Assembly (NCBI RefSeq): GCF_051961875.1
Contig: NZ_JBQCCV010000254.1
Coordinates: 1-32,240, forward strand
Length of the DNA stretch: 32,240 bases
Source: Intrasporangium_A sp051961875
GTDB lineage: Bacteria > Actinomycetota > Actinomycetes > Actinomycetales > Dermatophilaceae
Direction: 5' to 3'
Below are positions 22,390-30,036 of this stretch, piece after piece. Every line of letters begins with the position of its first letter. Position 1 is the first letter of the stretch. Both the position numbers and the translations under genes were made by a program. The notes beneath the pieces were generated by a model. It had not been told where the DNA came from, did no database searches, and saw nothing but the letters and a program-made list of their open reading frames with translations.

Positions 22390-24354
22390 TCAGAAGATCC
22401 GGACCCGCTCCTCCTCGGGCAGCCACAGCGCGTCGTCCGGCGTGACGCCGAACGCCTCGTGGAACTCCGCCACGTTGCGCACCGCGTTGCCCCGCAGCTC
22501 CTGGGGCGAGTGCGGGTCGATCGCGAGGAGCCGGACCGCCTCCTCGGGGCGGGCCTTGCCCTTCCAGACCTGGGCCCAGCCCATGAAGAACCGCTGCGGG
22601 CCGGTGTAGCCGTCGATCTCCGGCATCCCGGTCTCCTCGGTCGCGATCCGGTACGCGGCGTAGCCGATCTGCAGGCCACCGAGGTCGCCGATGTTCTCAC
22701 CGACCGTGAGGGCGCCGTTGACGTGGTGCGAGTCATCGAGACCCTGCGGCACGTAGGTGTCGAACTGGGCGATGAGCCGCTGGGCGAGCGCGTCGAACCG
22801 CTTGCGGTCGTCCTCGGTCCACCAGTCGCGCAGCGCACCGGTGCCGTCGTAGCGCGAGCCCTGGTCATCGAAGCCGTGGCCGAGCTCGTGGCCGATCACG
22901 GCGCCGATGCCGCCGTAGTTGACCGCGTCGTCGGCCTCGAGGTCGAAGAACGGGGGCTGGAGGATCGCCGCCGGGAAGACGATCTCGTTCATCGAGGGCA
23001 TGTAGTAGGCGTTGACGGTCTGCGGCAGCATGAACCACTCGCCCCGGTCGATCGGCTGGCCGAGCTTCGCGAGGTTGCGGTCGACCTCGAAGGCCGTGGC
23101 GCGGCAGACGTTCCCGATCAGGTCATCGGCGGCGATCTCGATCGACGAGTAGTCGCGCCACTGGTCCGGGTAGCCGATCTTCGGGGTGAACTGGTCGAGC
23201 TTGGCGATCGCCTGCGCCCGCGTCTCCGGGCTCATCCACTCGAGGGACCCGAACGAGCGCCGGAACGCCTCGACGAGGTTGGCGACGAGGTGCTGCATCC
23301 GCTCCTTCGCCTCGGGCGGGAACCACTTGTCGGCGTAGAGCCGCCCGACGGCCTCGCCGACGGCCTCCTCGACGACGGAGACGCCGCGCTTCCACCGCTC
23401 CTTGTTCTCCGGCTGGCCGGAGAGGGTGCGCCCGTAGAAGTCGAAGTCCTCGTCGACGAGGGCCTGCGGCAGCAGCGGCGCGAGCTCGGAGATGACGTGC
23501 CAGGTGAGCCAGGCCCGCCAGTCGTCGAGGTCGACTCCGGTCAACGCGGCATTCAGCGACTCGACGAAGCTCGGCTGGCGCACCACGACCTTGGCCAGCG
23601 CGTCGTCGGGCGCCTCGAGCGCGGCGAGCCAGCGGCCCCAGCGGTACTCGGGGGCCATCTCGTCGAGCTCGGCGCGGGTCCGGGCGTTGTAGGTCTTGAT
23701 CGCGTCCCGGTTCGTGACGTTGTCCCAGTGGGACTTCGCGATCCGCGTCTCGAGGGCCATGATGCGGCCGGCCTTGTCCTCGGCGTCGGGCACGCCGGCA
23801 AGCCCGAGCATGCGCCCGATGTGCGCGACGTACTTCTCGCGGATCTGGGCGTACTTGTCCTCGCGGTAGTACGACTCGTCCGGCAGCCCGAGCCCGCCCT
23901 GCTCGAGGTAGACGACGTAGTCCTCGGGCGAGCGCTCGTCCGGTGCGACGTAGGGCTGCACGAGCCCGTCCACACCCACCCGGCGCAGCCGGCCGAGGGC
24001 GGCGACGAGACCCTCGACGGAGTCGATCGCGGCCACCTCGCCGAGCCACGGCTGCAGCGGCGCGAGGCCGAGATCCTCGACCCGCGCGGTGTCCATGAAG
24101 CTCGCATAGAGGTCGCCCACCTGCCGGCTCGGTGAGCCAGCCGGGGCGTCCGTGTCGCGCGCCGCCTCCTCGATGAGGTCGCGCACCCGGCTCGTCGACT
24201 CCTCGCGCAGGATGTCGAAGGTCCCGAACCGCGCCCGGTCGCCCGGGATCTCCGTGGTGGCGAGCCATGTGCCGTTGACGAACCGGAAGAGGTCGTCCTG
24301 GGGACGCGTCGACGGGTCGAGGTTGTCGAGGTCGATGCCGGACTTCGGTGTCAC
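22390..24354 (-). CDS. pepO: M13-family zinc metallopeptidase (PepO/neprilysin-like)
   Basis: A 654-residue metallopeptidase of family M13 that cuts oligopeptides. Seen: NAYYMPSMNEIVFPAAILQPPFF (substrate-binding N-A-Y-Y), the zinc motif VIGHELGHGFDDQGSRYDGTG with HExxH, GENIGDLGGL with the third zinc Glu, and a C-terminal WLPEEERVRIF (family end C-x-x-W or W-x-like). No signal peptide is seen, so it is probably cytoplasmic, as are other bacterial PepO proteins in this group. The GTG at 24354 is chosen because AGGAG lies 8 nt ahead and the start fits homologues (G-I-D-L-x-x-L-D at the N-terminus). A palindromic 9-mer pair lies upstream. Confidence 0.94.
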   Translation of the reverse strand: MTPKSGIDLDNLDPSTRPQDDLFRFVNGTWLATTEIPGDRARFGTFDILREESTSRVRDLIEEAARDTDAPAGSPSRQVGDLYASFMDTARVEDLGLAPLQPWLGEVAAIDSVEGLVAALGRLRRVGVDGLVQPYVAPDERSPEDYVVYLEQGGLGLPDESYYREDKYAQIREKYVAHIGRMLGLAGVPDAEDKAGRIMALETRIAKSHWDNVTNRDAIKTYNARTRAELDEMAPEYRWGRWLAALEAPDDALAKVVVRQPSFVESLNAALTGVDLDDWRAWLTWHVISELAPLLPQALVDEDFDFYGRTLSGQPENKERWKRGVSVVEEAVGEAVGRLYADKWFPPEAKERMQHLVANLVEAFRRSFGSLEWMSPETRAQAIAKLDQFTPKIGYPDQWRDYSSIEIAADDLIGNVCRATAFEVDRNLAKLGQPIDRGEWFMLPQTVNAYYMPSMNEIVFPAAILQPPFFDLEADDAVNYGGIGAVIGHELGHGFDDQGSRYDGTGALRDWWTEDDRKRFDALAQRLIAQFDTYVPQGLDDSHHVNGALTVGENIGDLGGLQIGYAAYRIATEETGMPEIDGYTGPQRFFMGWAQVWKGKARPEEAVRLLAIDPHSPQELRGNAVRNVAEFHEAFGVTPDDALWLPEEERVRIF

Positions 24355-24404
24355 GTCGGGTTCTCCTGTCGGATGGGCTCGCCACAGCCTAACCACGACG
24401 GGAA

Positions 24405-24441
24405 GGTATGCCGCTGGGCTGGGTCAGCGGAGCGGCATACC
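24405..24441. repeat. Inverted pair of the 9-mer GCGGCATAC
   Basis: GGTATGCCGCT (24405-24415) and AGCGGCATACC (24431-24441) form an 11-bp perfect inverted repeat around a 15-nt loop; they contain two exact copies of the 9-mer. It lies 13 nt beyond the stop of the small membrane protein gene and so could also end that transcript; the tail has no T-run. This matches the pair between glmS and coaA. Confidence 0.85.
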
Positions 24442-24453
24442 TCTGCGTGGTGG

Positions 24454-24936
24454 TCAGCGGCGGCGACCCAGGAGGACCCCCGTGAGCCCGATCAGCAGGA
24501 GCAGCACACCGACGCCACCGAGGAGCGAGGGTCCCATCCGGGCGATGTCGACCTGGGCACCGGTGAGGTTGGTGATGAGCACGTAGGCGGCGACGACGAC
24601 GGCGAGCAGTCCGAGCATCACGGTTCCGGGGCGCGGCCCCTTCCGCACGGTCACGAGCGGCGGGCGGTACGGCTCGGGGTCCGGCCGGCGGGTGGCCGGG
24701 TCCGGCGCGGGCGGTCCCGCCGTGGCCTGCGCCGCCACGACATCGTCCGGGACCGGCGTGGACGGCTCGACCCGGAACGGCTGCGGCTCCGGGATCGCCC
24801 GGGTCGGGTCACCGCCGATGAAGGCGGTGTCGTCCTGGCGCTGCTGCGCGTGCTGACGCTGCTCGTTCTCGTTCATCGCCTCGTCCATCGGGTCGTCGGG
24901 TCGGTTCTCACGCGGCTCGGTCGGGTGCTCGCTCAT
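24454..24936 (-). CDS. Small two-helix membrane protein of the PspC locus
   Basis: A 160-residue protein of unknown function. It has a long, charged, Pro-rich cytoplasmic N-terminus (about 1-100, many Glu, Asp, Pro, Gln), then two membrane helices (about 105-125, VMLGLLAVVVAAYVLITNLTG, and about 136-157, LLGGVGVLLLLIGLTGVLLG) joined by a short loop and ending in an Arg-rich anchor (GRRR). Its start overlaps the stop of the PspC-Toastrack gene as ATGA, so the two are translated together and likely act in the same envelope-stress circuit. No family name is recognised. Confidence 0.8.
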   Translation of the reverse strand: MSEHPTEPRENRPDDPMDEAMNENEQRQHAQQRQDDTAFIGGDPTRAIPEPQPFRVEPSTPVPDDVVAAQATAGPPAPDPATRRPDPEPYRPPLVTVRKGPRPGTVMLGLLAVVVAAYVLITNLTGAQVDIARMGPSLLGGVGVLLLLIGLTGVLLGRRR

Positions 24937-26234
24937 GACGCGCTTCCTGTCGTGATGTTGATCTGGCCGGCGCCGACCTCGGCGTAGACCTCGATCTCCG
25001 GCTGCCCGGCCGGACCGTAGGTGACGGTCTCGTTCCAGCCGGTGCCGTCGATGGCGAACTGCCTGCTCCCGGAGATGACGTGGTTCGCCTCGTTGGCCCC
25101 GACCGCCTTGAGGTCACCGGCCTTCGCCTTGGCGTGGACCATGACGCTGGCGTTCGGCGGAAGGACGAGGTCGAGCTGGCCCAGGCCGAGCGTGACGTTC
25201 ACGACGTCCTTGCCGCCGGTCTTCGAGTAGTCGGCGCCCGCCAGGTCGACTCGCAGCTTGCCGATCCCGTTCTGGTACCGGTTGTCCGCGCTCATCGTCG
25301 TCACGACGTAGTTCGCGTCACCGACGTGGAACGGGACGGTCATGCCCCTCGGGGTGATCATCGTCATCAGCGTGGCGAAGATGCCGAACACCGCGAACGG
25401 CGTGAGCCATCCGGACCTGCGGCCGGCGAGGCCGGCGACGACGAGGCCGAGGCCGAGCGTCCCGAGGGCCGCCGCGAACGCGAGCCCGACGTGGCTGCCG
25501 CTCCACCCGATGGAGTCGGCGACGCTGAGGACGACCGCGCCGGCGACAGTTGCCAGGCCGAGGATGAGCAGGCCGGCCGCGAAGCCGATCCCCCGCACCC
25601 GGACGCGGGGTTCACGGTATGCGGCTGGGCTGGGTGCCCAGGCCGGCGCCGGCTCGGGCGCCGGGGGTGGGGTGGGTGCCGCCAGGGTGGCGCCGGCAGC
25701 CGCGGCCGCGTTGCCGGTGGAGACTCCGGACGTCGCGGGCGGGGCCGTCGGGTCCTGCGGCCTCGTCGGGTCCGGCGCACCGGCGCGCGGCCGTGACTTC
25801 AGCAGGTCCCGCCCCGAGTCCGTCTGGGTGAGGAACCACCAGGCGACCGCCGCGAGCGCGACGAAACCGACGAAGCGGAAGCCGTTCCAGTCGCCGTTCC
25901 ACCAGGGGCCGCCGCCGAAGAGCGAGATCCCGGCGATGACGAGCAGGAAGATCGAGCCGCCGTCGCCGTACTTGAGGGCCGCCTCGATCGGCAGCTTGCC
26001 CTTCTCGTCCGGCATGAGCAGCCAGGCGACGAGGTAGAGGGCGATCCCCATCCCGAAGAACAACCCGAAGAGGATGAAGCCGGCGCGGACGACGAGCGGG
26101 TCGACGCCGAGGCGGCGGGCGATGCCTGCCGCGACGCCGGCGAACCAGCGTCCGTCGCTGATCCGCGTGATGCCGGGCCGGCGCAGCGCCTCGTAGAAGC
26201 CGTCGAGCCCGTGGGATGGGGTCTTCTTGGTCAT
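24933..26234 (-). CDS. PspC-domain membrane protein with C-terminal Toastrack-like domain
   Basis: A 433-residue membrane protein. It starts with a PspC domain (about 22-75: ISDGRWFAGVAAGIARRLGVDPLVVRAGFILFG), followed by several further helices (about 90-130), a Pro/Ala-rich linker (about 145-205), three more helices (about 215-295) and a C-terminal beta-rich domain (about 300-433: IGKLRVDLAGADY, GLGQLDLVLPPNASVMVHAKA) of the Toastrack/LiaF C-terminal type. These domains are linked to envelope-stress sensing in the Psp and Lia systems. It is divergent from a PspC-histidine kinase, sharing a repeat-rich 124-bp promoter region, with CAGTCT 6 nt before the ATG. Role in signalling is inferred from domains and context. 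Confidence 0.88.
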   Translation of the reverse strand: MTKKTPSHGLDGFYEALRRPGITRISDGRWFAGVAAGIARRLGVDPLVVRAGFILFGLFFGMGIALYLVAWLLMPDEKGKLPIEAALKYGDGGSIFLLVIAGISLFGGGPWWNGDWNGFRFVGFVALAAVAWWFLTQTDSGRDLLKSRPRAGAPDPTRPQDPTAPPATSGVSTGNAAAAAGATLAAPTPPPAPEPAPAWAPSPAAYREPRVRVRGIGFAAGLLILGLATVAGAVVLSVADSIGWSGSHVGLAFAAALGTLGLGLVVAGLAGRRSGWLTPFAVFGIFATLMTMITPRGMTVPFHVGDANYVVTTMSADNRYQNGIGKLRVDLAGADYSKTGGKDVVNVTLGLGQLDLVLPPNASVMVHAKAKAGDLKAVGANEANHVISGSRQFAIDGTGWNETVTYGPAGQPEIEVYAEVGAGQINITTGSAS

Positions 26235-26271
26235 GGCACCAGACTGTCGTGCCGTGTCCGGCCCAGCCATG

Positions 26272-26309
26272 AGGGTCGACCCTGAACCGACCCTGACCCG
26301 ACCCCCAAA
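26272..26309. promoter_or_regulatory. Operator array between PspC gene and PspC-kinase gene
   Basis: A perfect 12-bp palindrome AGGGTCGACCCT (26272-26283) overlaps three head-to-tail 11-bp units CGACCCTGAAC, CGACCCTGACC and CGACCCCCAAA (26277-26309). The 11-bp period is one helical turn, so bound proteins would line up on one face. It lies midway between two divergent genes, the best place for the linked response regulator to control both. Confidence 0.55.
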
Positions 26310-26358
26310 CCCCGCGGCGGTGGTCGTCAGCACGGTCTCCGTGGGCGAGGATGGGCAC

Positions 26359-27789
26359 ATGGACACGGCACAGCACCCCCAGGGCGCCGCGACCCCGCCG
26401 GTACCCCGCGGGACGCCGCGGCCCCCGCTTGTGCGCCCCCGATCCGGCCGGGTCATCGGTGGCGTCGCGATCGGCCTCGCGAACCACCTCGGCGTGCCGG
26501 TCAAGATCGTCCGGATCATCTTCGTGCTGACCTCGTTCCCCTTCGCGGCGGGCCTGACCGTCTACGTCTTCCTCTGGGCCACGATGCGCAACGCCGCACC
26601 GGGTGACCCGGAGCTCAGGCCGACCACCTCGAACGGTGGCATCCAGCTGTCTCCCGGCGCGATCCGAGCGTGGATCCGCAGCGGCAACCAGGCCGTCCTG
26701 CTGACGATCCTCGGCATCGCGGTGCTCGCCGCGGCCGGTGCCATGTGGCTCGGACGGGCCGGCGTGAACGTCCACCCGGAGGTCGTGCTGCCGGTCGTCG
26801 CCATCGGGATCGGCGCGGTCTTCTTCTGGTCCCAGCTCGACGACGCCGGCACGGGCGGGGCGAGGCGCCCGGTTCGCTGGATCTGGCTGGTCATCGGCCT
26901 CGGTCTCGTCACACTCGGCCTCGTCGGCCTGCTCGCTCGCGGCACCAACCTCAGTGACCTGTGGCAGGTCGCAGGCGCGGTGCTCGCCGCCCTTGTCGGC
27001 CTCGCGGTGCTCTCGGCTCCCTGGGTCCTTCGCCTGTGGAGCAACCTGCGCGAGGAGCAGGCGGCTCGCATCCGGGCGACCGAGCGCGCCGACATCGCCG
27101 CCCACCTGCACGACTCGGTCCTGCAGACCCTCGCCCTCATCCAGCGGCAGTCCCAGGACGCCGGCATGGTCGCCCGGCTCGCGCGCGCCCAGGAACGGCA
27201 GCTGCGCTCCTACCTCTACGACGAGGACGCCCGTGCCGGCACCCTTGGCGCCGCCCTGACCGCGGCCCTCGACGAGGTCGAGGACCTGCACGGCGTGCCG
27301 GTCGAGCTCGTCGTGACCGGTGACCGGCCGATGGACTCGCACCTCGAGGCCCTCGTCAAGGCGGTCCGCGAGGCGGCCTGGAACGCGGTCCGTCACGCGA
27401 GCCCGCCCGTCACGGCATACGTCGAGGTCGGACCGAAGGCCGTGGAGGCCTTCGTGCGCGACCACGGCTCGGGCTTCGACCTCGACGCCGTGGCGGCCGA
27501 CCGCGCCGGCGTGCGCGAGTCCATCATCGGCCGGATGGAGCGGCACGGCGGGACCGCCAAGATCCGTCGCCGCAGTGACGGGACCGAGATCGAGCTGTGC
27601 CTGCCCGTCGAGCCCATCTCCGAGGGGCCGAAGTCCCCGCAGCAGGAGAAGAAGGCGCCGAAGCGGGAGCCCGACGAGCCAGCGCCCGAGGGGACGTCGC
27701 GGGAGACTCAGCCAGAGCAGCGGGCGCCCGAGCCGACGGCGCCGCACGAGAACGAGCCCACCCAGAGCCTCAAGGAGCAGTCTGCATGA
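26359..27789 (+). CDS. PspC-domain sensor histidine kinase (HisKA_3 type)
   Basis: A 476-residue membrane kinase, first half of a two-component system. N-terminal PspC domain (about 28-78: VRPRSGRVIGGVAIGLANHLGVPVKIVRIIFVLTSF), then membrane helices at about 111-132, 142-158, 174-193 and 205-223, a HisKA_3 dimerisation domain with the phosphoacceptor in ADIAAHLHDSVLQTLALIQ (His251), and a HATPase_c domain with N-box REAAWNAVRHA and FVRDHGSGFD. A hydrophilic, Lys/Glu/Pro-rich tail of about 45 residues follows. The start ATG has GAGGA 7 nt upstream. It ends by overlapping the response regulator as ATGA. The stimulus is probably envelope stress sensed via PspC, by inference. Confidence 0.92.
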   Translation: MDTAQHPQGAATPPVPRGTPRPPLVRPRSGRVIGGVAIGLANHLGVPVKIVRIIFVLTSFPFAAGLTVYVFLWATMRNAAPGDPELRPTTSNGGIQLSPGAIRAWIRSGNQAVLLTILGIAVLAAAGAMWLGRAGVNVHPEVVLPVVAIGIGAVFFWSQLDDAGTGGARRPVRWIWLVIGLGLVTLGLVGLLARGTNLSDLWQVAGAVLAALVGLAVLSAPWVLRLWSNLREEQAARIRATERADIAAHLHDSVLQTLALIQRQSQDAGMVARLARAQERQLRSYLYDEDARAGTLGAALTAALDEVEDLHGVPVELVVTGDRPMDSHLEALVKAVREAAWNAVRHASPPVTAYVEVGPKAVEAFVRDHGSGFDLDAVAADRAGVRESIIGRMERHGGTAKIRRRSDGTEIELCLPVEPISEGPKSPQQEKKAPKREPDEPAPEGTSRETQPEQRAPEPTAPHENEPTQSLKEQSA

Positions 27790-28481
27790 GCCAGGACCGG
27801 ACCATCCGCATCGTCATCGTCGACGACCACCACATGTTCCGGACCGGGGTGCGGTCCGAGCTCATGGGTCTCGCGGAGCAGGCGCCCTTCCGGCTCGAGG
27901 TCGCCGGTGAGGCGGGTGCGGTCGAGTCCGCGGTGAGCACGATCAAGGAGCAGCGCCCGGACGTCGTCCTGCTCGATGTGCACCTGCCCGGTGGCGACGG
28001 CCACGGCGGCGCCGACGTCATCCGCGGCTGCGACGGCGTGGACAGCGAGCGCAATGGGCCCGTCCGGTTCCTCGCGCTCTCGGTGTCCGACGCCGCCGAG
28101 GACGTGATCGCCGTCATCCGGGCCGGTGCCCGCGGCTACGTGACGAAGACGATCAGCGCCGAGGAGCTGCTGACCGCCATCGGGCGGGTCGCCGACGGGG
28201 ACGCCGTCTTCAGCCCACGGCTCGCCGGCTTCGTCCTCGACGCATTCGGCGCGGCGGCGGGCGAGGTGGCCGAGATCGACGAGGAGCTCGACCGGCTCTC
28301 CGCACGGGAACGCGAGGTCATGCGGCTCATCGCCCGTGGCTACCAGTACAAGGAGGTCGCCAAGGAGCTCTACATCTCGGTCAAGACCGTCGAGACACAC
28401 GTCTCCTCGGTTCTGCGCAAGCTGCAGCTCTCGTCGCGGCACGAGCTGACGGCCTGGGCGATGGGCCGCCGCCTGCTCTGA
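27786..28481 (+). CDS. LuxR/NarL-family response regulator
   Basis: A 231-residue regulator. Receiver domain (about 7-130) with the acidic pair Asp13/Asp14 and phosphoacceptor Asp64 in PDVVLLDVHLPGG, a switch threonine-type position in SVSDAAED, and Lys in GYVTKTISAEEL; then a LuxR helix-turn-helix (about 170-225: LSAREREVMRLIARGYQYKEVAKELYISVKTVETHV). The start overlaps the kinase stop, so they form a pair. The likely targets are its own operon and the divergent PspC-Toastrack operon, through the repeats at 26272-26309; this is inference. Confidence 0.95.
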   Translation: MSQDRTIRIVIVDDHHMFRTGVRSELMGLAEQAPFRLEVAGEAGAVESAVSTIKEQRPDVVLLDVHLPGGDGHGGADVIRGCDGVDSERNGPVRFLALSVSDAAEDVIAVIRAGARGYVTKTISAEELLTAIGRVADGDAVFSPRLAGFVLDAFGAAAGEVAEIDEELDRLSAREREVMRLIARGYQYKEVAKELYISVKTVETHVSSVLRKLQLSSRHELTAWAMGRRLL

Positions 28482-28492
28482 TCCGGCCCTGG

Positions 28493-29317
28493 TCAGTCGG
28501 CGCCGATGAAGCGCCGCAGCGCCGCGACGACGATCTCCGGCGCATCGGTGTGGACCCAGTGGCTCGCGCCCTTGACGGTGAGCTGCCGCACCCGGGGGAA
28601 GAGGCTGCGCATGACCTCGGCGTCCTCGTCCTTGATGTAGCGCGACTCGCCGCCCGAGATCCAGAGCACCGGCCCCTCGAAGGGCGACACCTCGTCGGCG
28701 ACGGTCGGCCAACCGGCGATCCGGGACCGGGAGCCCTGCGCGGCGTCGGCCGCGATGAGGTCGAGGTTCGCCTGCCAGCGCCAGCCCTGCCCCTCCCGAC
28801 GCAGGTTCTGGAGCAGGAACGCCTTGACCCCGGGGTTCGGCTCCTGGAACCGGGCCTCGGCGTCACCGCGGCTCGCGAGCTCATCGAGCGGCAGCCGGAG
28901 CATCTCGTTGATGTAGCCCTCGAACCGGGAGAGGTTGCCGTAGTCCTTCGGCGCGATGTCGACGACGACGAGCCGCTCGACGAGCTCGGGGTGCAGGAGC
29001 GCGACGAGCATCGCGACCTTGCCGCCGAGCGAGTGCCCGACGAGCGTCCACTGCTCCCCCGGCGCCGCCGTGGCGAGCGTCGCGGCGACGGCCGCCGCGT
29101 AGCCCTCGTAGGAGAACTGGTCGCTCCGCGGCGACCTGCCATGGTCGGGCAGGTCGATGAGCAGGCAGCGGGCGTCGTCCTGGCCACGACCGGCGACCGC
29201 CTTGGCGATCTCGTTCCAGTTGCGCCCCTGCCCGAACAGCCCGTGGAGGAAGGCGATCCGCGGCCCGGCCTCCCCCACCGACCTCGTGTGGAGCGGGTCG
29301 GCCGGTGCTGTCGTCAT
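28493..29317 (-). CDS. Alpha/beta hydrolase, esterase-like
   Basis: A 274-residue cytoplasmic hydrolase. Seen: oxyanion FLHGLFGQGRNWNEIAKA (23-40), DLPDHGRSPRSDQFSYEGYA, the nucleophile elbow VGHSLGGKVAML with Ser96, VVVDIAPKDY, a late Asp region and the catalytic His in GASHWVHTDAPE. The HG-LFG-x-G-x-NW and IAP-x-x-Y patterns are those of YbfF/ABHD11-type acyl esterases. The natural substrate is not known. A TACGCT box 6 nt before the ATG, with no Shine-Dalgarno, points to a leaderless message. It is divergent from the CbiX-like gene across 41 bp. Confidence 0.88.
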   Translation of the reverse strand: MTTAPADPLHTRSVGEAGPRIAFLHGLFGQGRNWNEIAKAVAGRGQDDARCLLIDLPDHGRSPRSDQFSYEGYAAAVAATLATAAPGEQWTLVGHSLGGKVAMLVALLHPELVERLVVVDIAPKDYGNLSRFEGYINEMLRLPLDELASRGDAEARFQEPNPGVKAFLLQNLRREGQGWRWQANLDLIAADAAQGSRSRIAGWPTVADEVSPFEGPVLWISGGESRYIKDEDAEVMRSLFPRVRQLTVKGASHWVHTDAPEIVVAALRRFIGAD

Positions 29318-29323
29318 CCCGCC

Positions 29324-29329
29324 AGCGTA
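29324..29329 (-). promoter_or_regulatory. -10 box of leaderless hydrolase promoter
   Basis: TACGCT on the minus strand matches TANNNT, 6 nt before the ATG at 29317. The divergent CbiX-like gene starts at 29359, so two promoters must share the 41-bp interval. Confidence 0.45.
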
Positions 29330-29358
29330 TCGATGGCCGGGGCTGGCATCGTGGAGGC

Positions 29359-30036
29359 ATGCAGCCCGTCCTCGTCGCCTGTTCACACGGCACGTCGTCG
29401 CCGGAGGGCCAGGCCGCCGTCCGCGCGCTGGTCGACGCCGTCGCCCGGCGCCGACCGGACCTCGACGTGCGCTCGGCCTTCGTCGACGTCCAGCAGCCGA
29501 GCCCGGCGGAGGTCCTGAGTGAGCTCGACGGGCGGTCGGCCCGCCTCGTGCCGCTGCTCCTGTCGGCCGGCTACCACGTCTTCGTCGACCTCGCCGACGC
29601 GGCCGCCTCGGTCCCCGGCACGACGGTCGCGCCAGCCCTCGGGCCGGACCCGCGGCTCGCCGAGCTGCTCCGGGATCGCCTGGCGCAGAGGCAGCTCCAC
29701 GCCGGGGAGACGGTCGTGCTGGCGGCCGCCGGCTCGTCCGACGGCTCGGCGAGGGCAGACTGCGAGACTGCGGCCACCCAGCTGGCCGGCTTGCTCGACG
29801 TCCCCGTCACAGCGGCATACCTCTCGGCGGCGCGGCCGCGTCTCGAGGACGTCGTCGCGGACGAGCACGGCGCTGGCCACGGCGTCGTCGTGGCGAGCTA
29901 CCTGCTCGCGCCGGGCTTCTTCGCCGACCGGGCGGCGCGCTGCGGCGCCGAGTATGTCGCCCCGCCGCTCCTCCTCGCGGGTGAGCCGGCGCCCGCTCCG
30001 CTGGTCGACATCGTCCTCGAGCGGTTCGTCAGCTGA
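29359..30036 (+). CDS. CbiX/SirB-like sirohydrochlorin chelatase-family protein
   Basis: A 225-residue protein with two CbiX-like halves. Seen: VLVACSHGTSSPEGQAAV (His10 and the S-H-G-T motif that binds metal in CbiX/SirB), VRSAFVDVQQPSPAEVL, RLVPLLLSAGYHVFVDL with the second histidine, and a second half with VVLAAAGSSD and VVVASYLLAPGFFADRAA. Members insert Co or Fe into sirohydrochlorin for cobalamin or siroheme. No other tetrapyrrole gene is in the window, so the metal and pathway are not decided. The T-A-A-Y-L codons carry one copy of the 9-mer (29812-29820). Its 3' end overlaps the opposing crcB by 8 bp. Confidence 0.85.
   Translation: MQPVLVACSHGTSSPEGQAAVRALVDAVARRRPDLDVRSAFVDVQQPSPAEVLSELDGRSARLVPLLLSAGYHVFVDLADAAASVPGTTVAPALGPDPRLAELLRDRLAQRQLHAGETVVLAAAGSSDGSARADCETAATQLAGLLDVPVTAAYLSAARPRLEDVVADEHGAGHGVVVASYLLAPGFFADRAARCGAEYVAPPLLLAGEPAPAPLVDIVLERFVS

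Noticed and set aside
22621..22660. Codon-context explanation for the 9-mer (all Ala-Ala-Tyr or Tyr-Ala-Ala sites would show it)
   Set aside because: The Tyr-Ala-Ala-Tyr stretch of the M13 peptidase uses TAC GCC GCG TAC and does not make the word, and half of the copies are noncoding, so codon context alone does not explain the excess.
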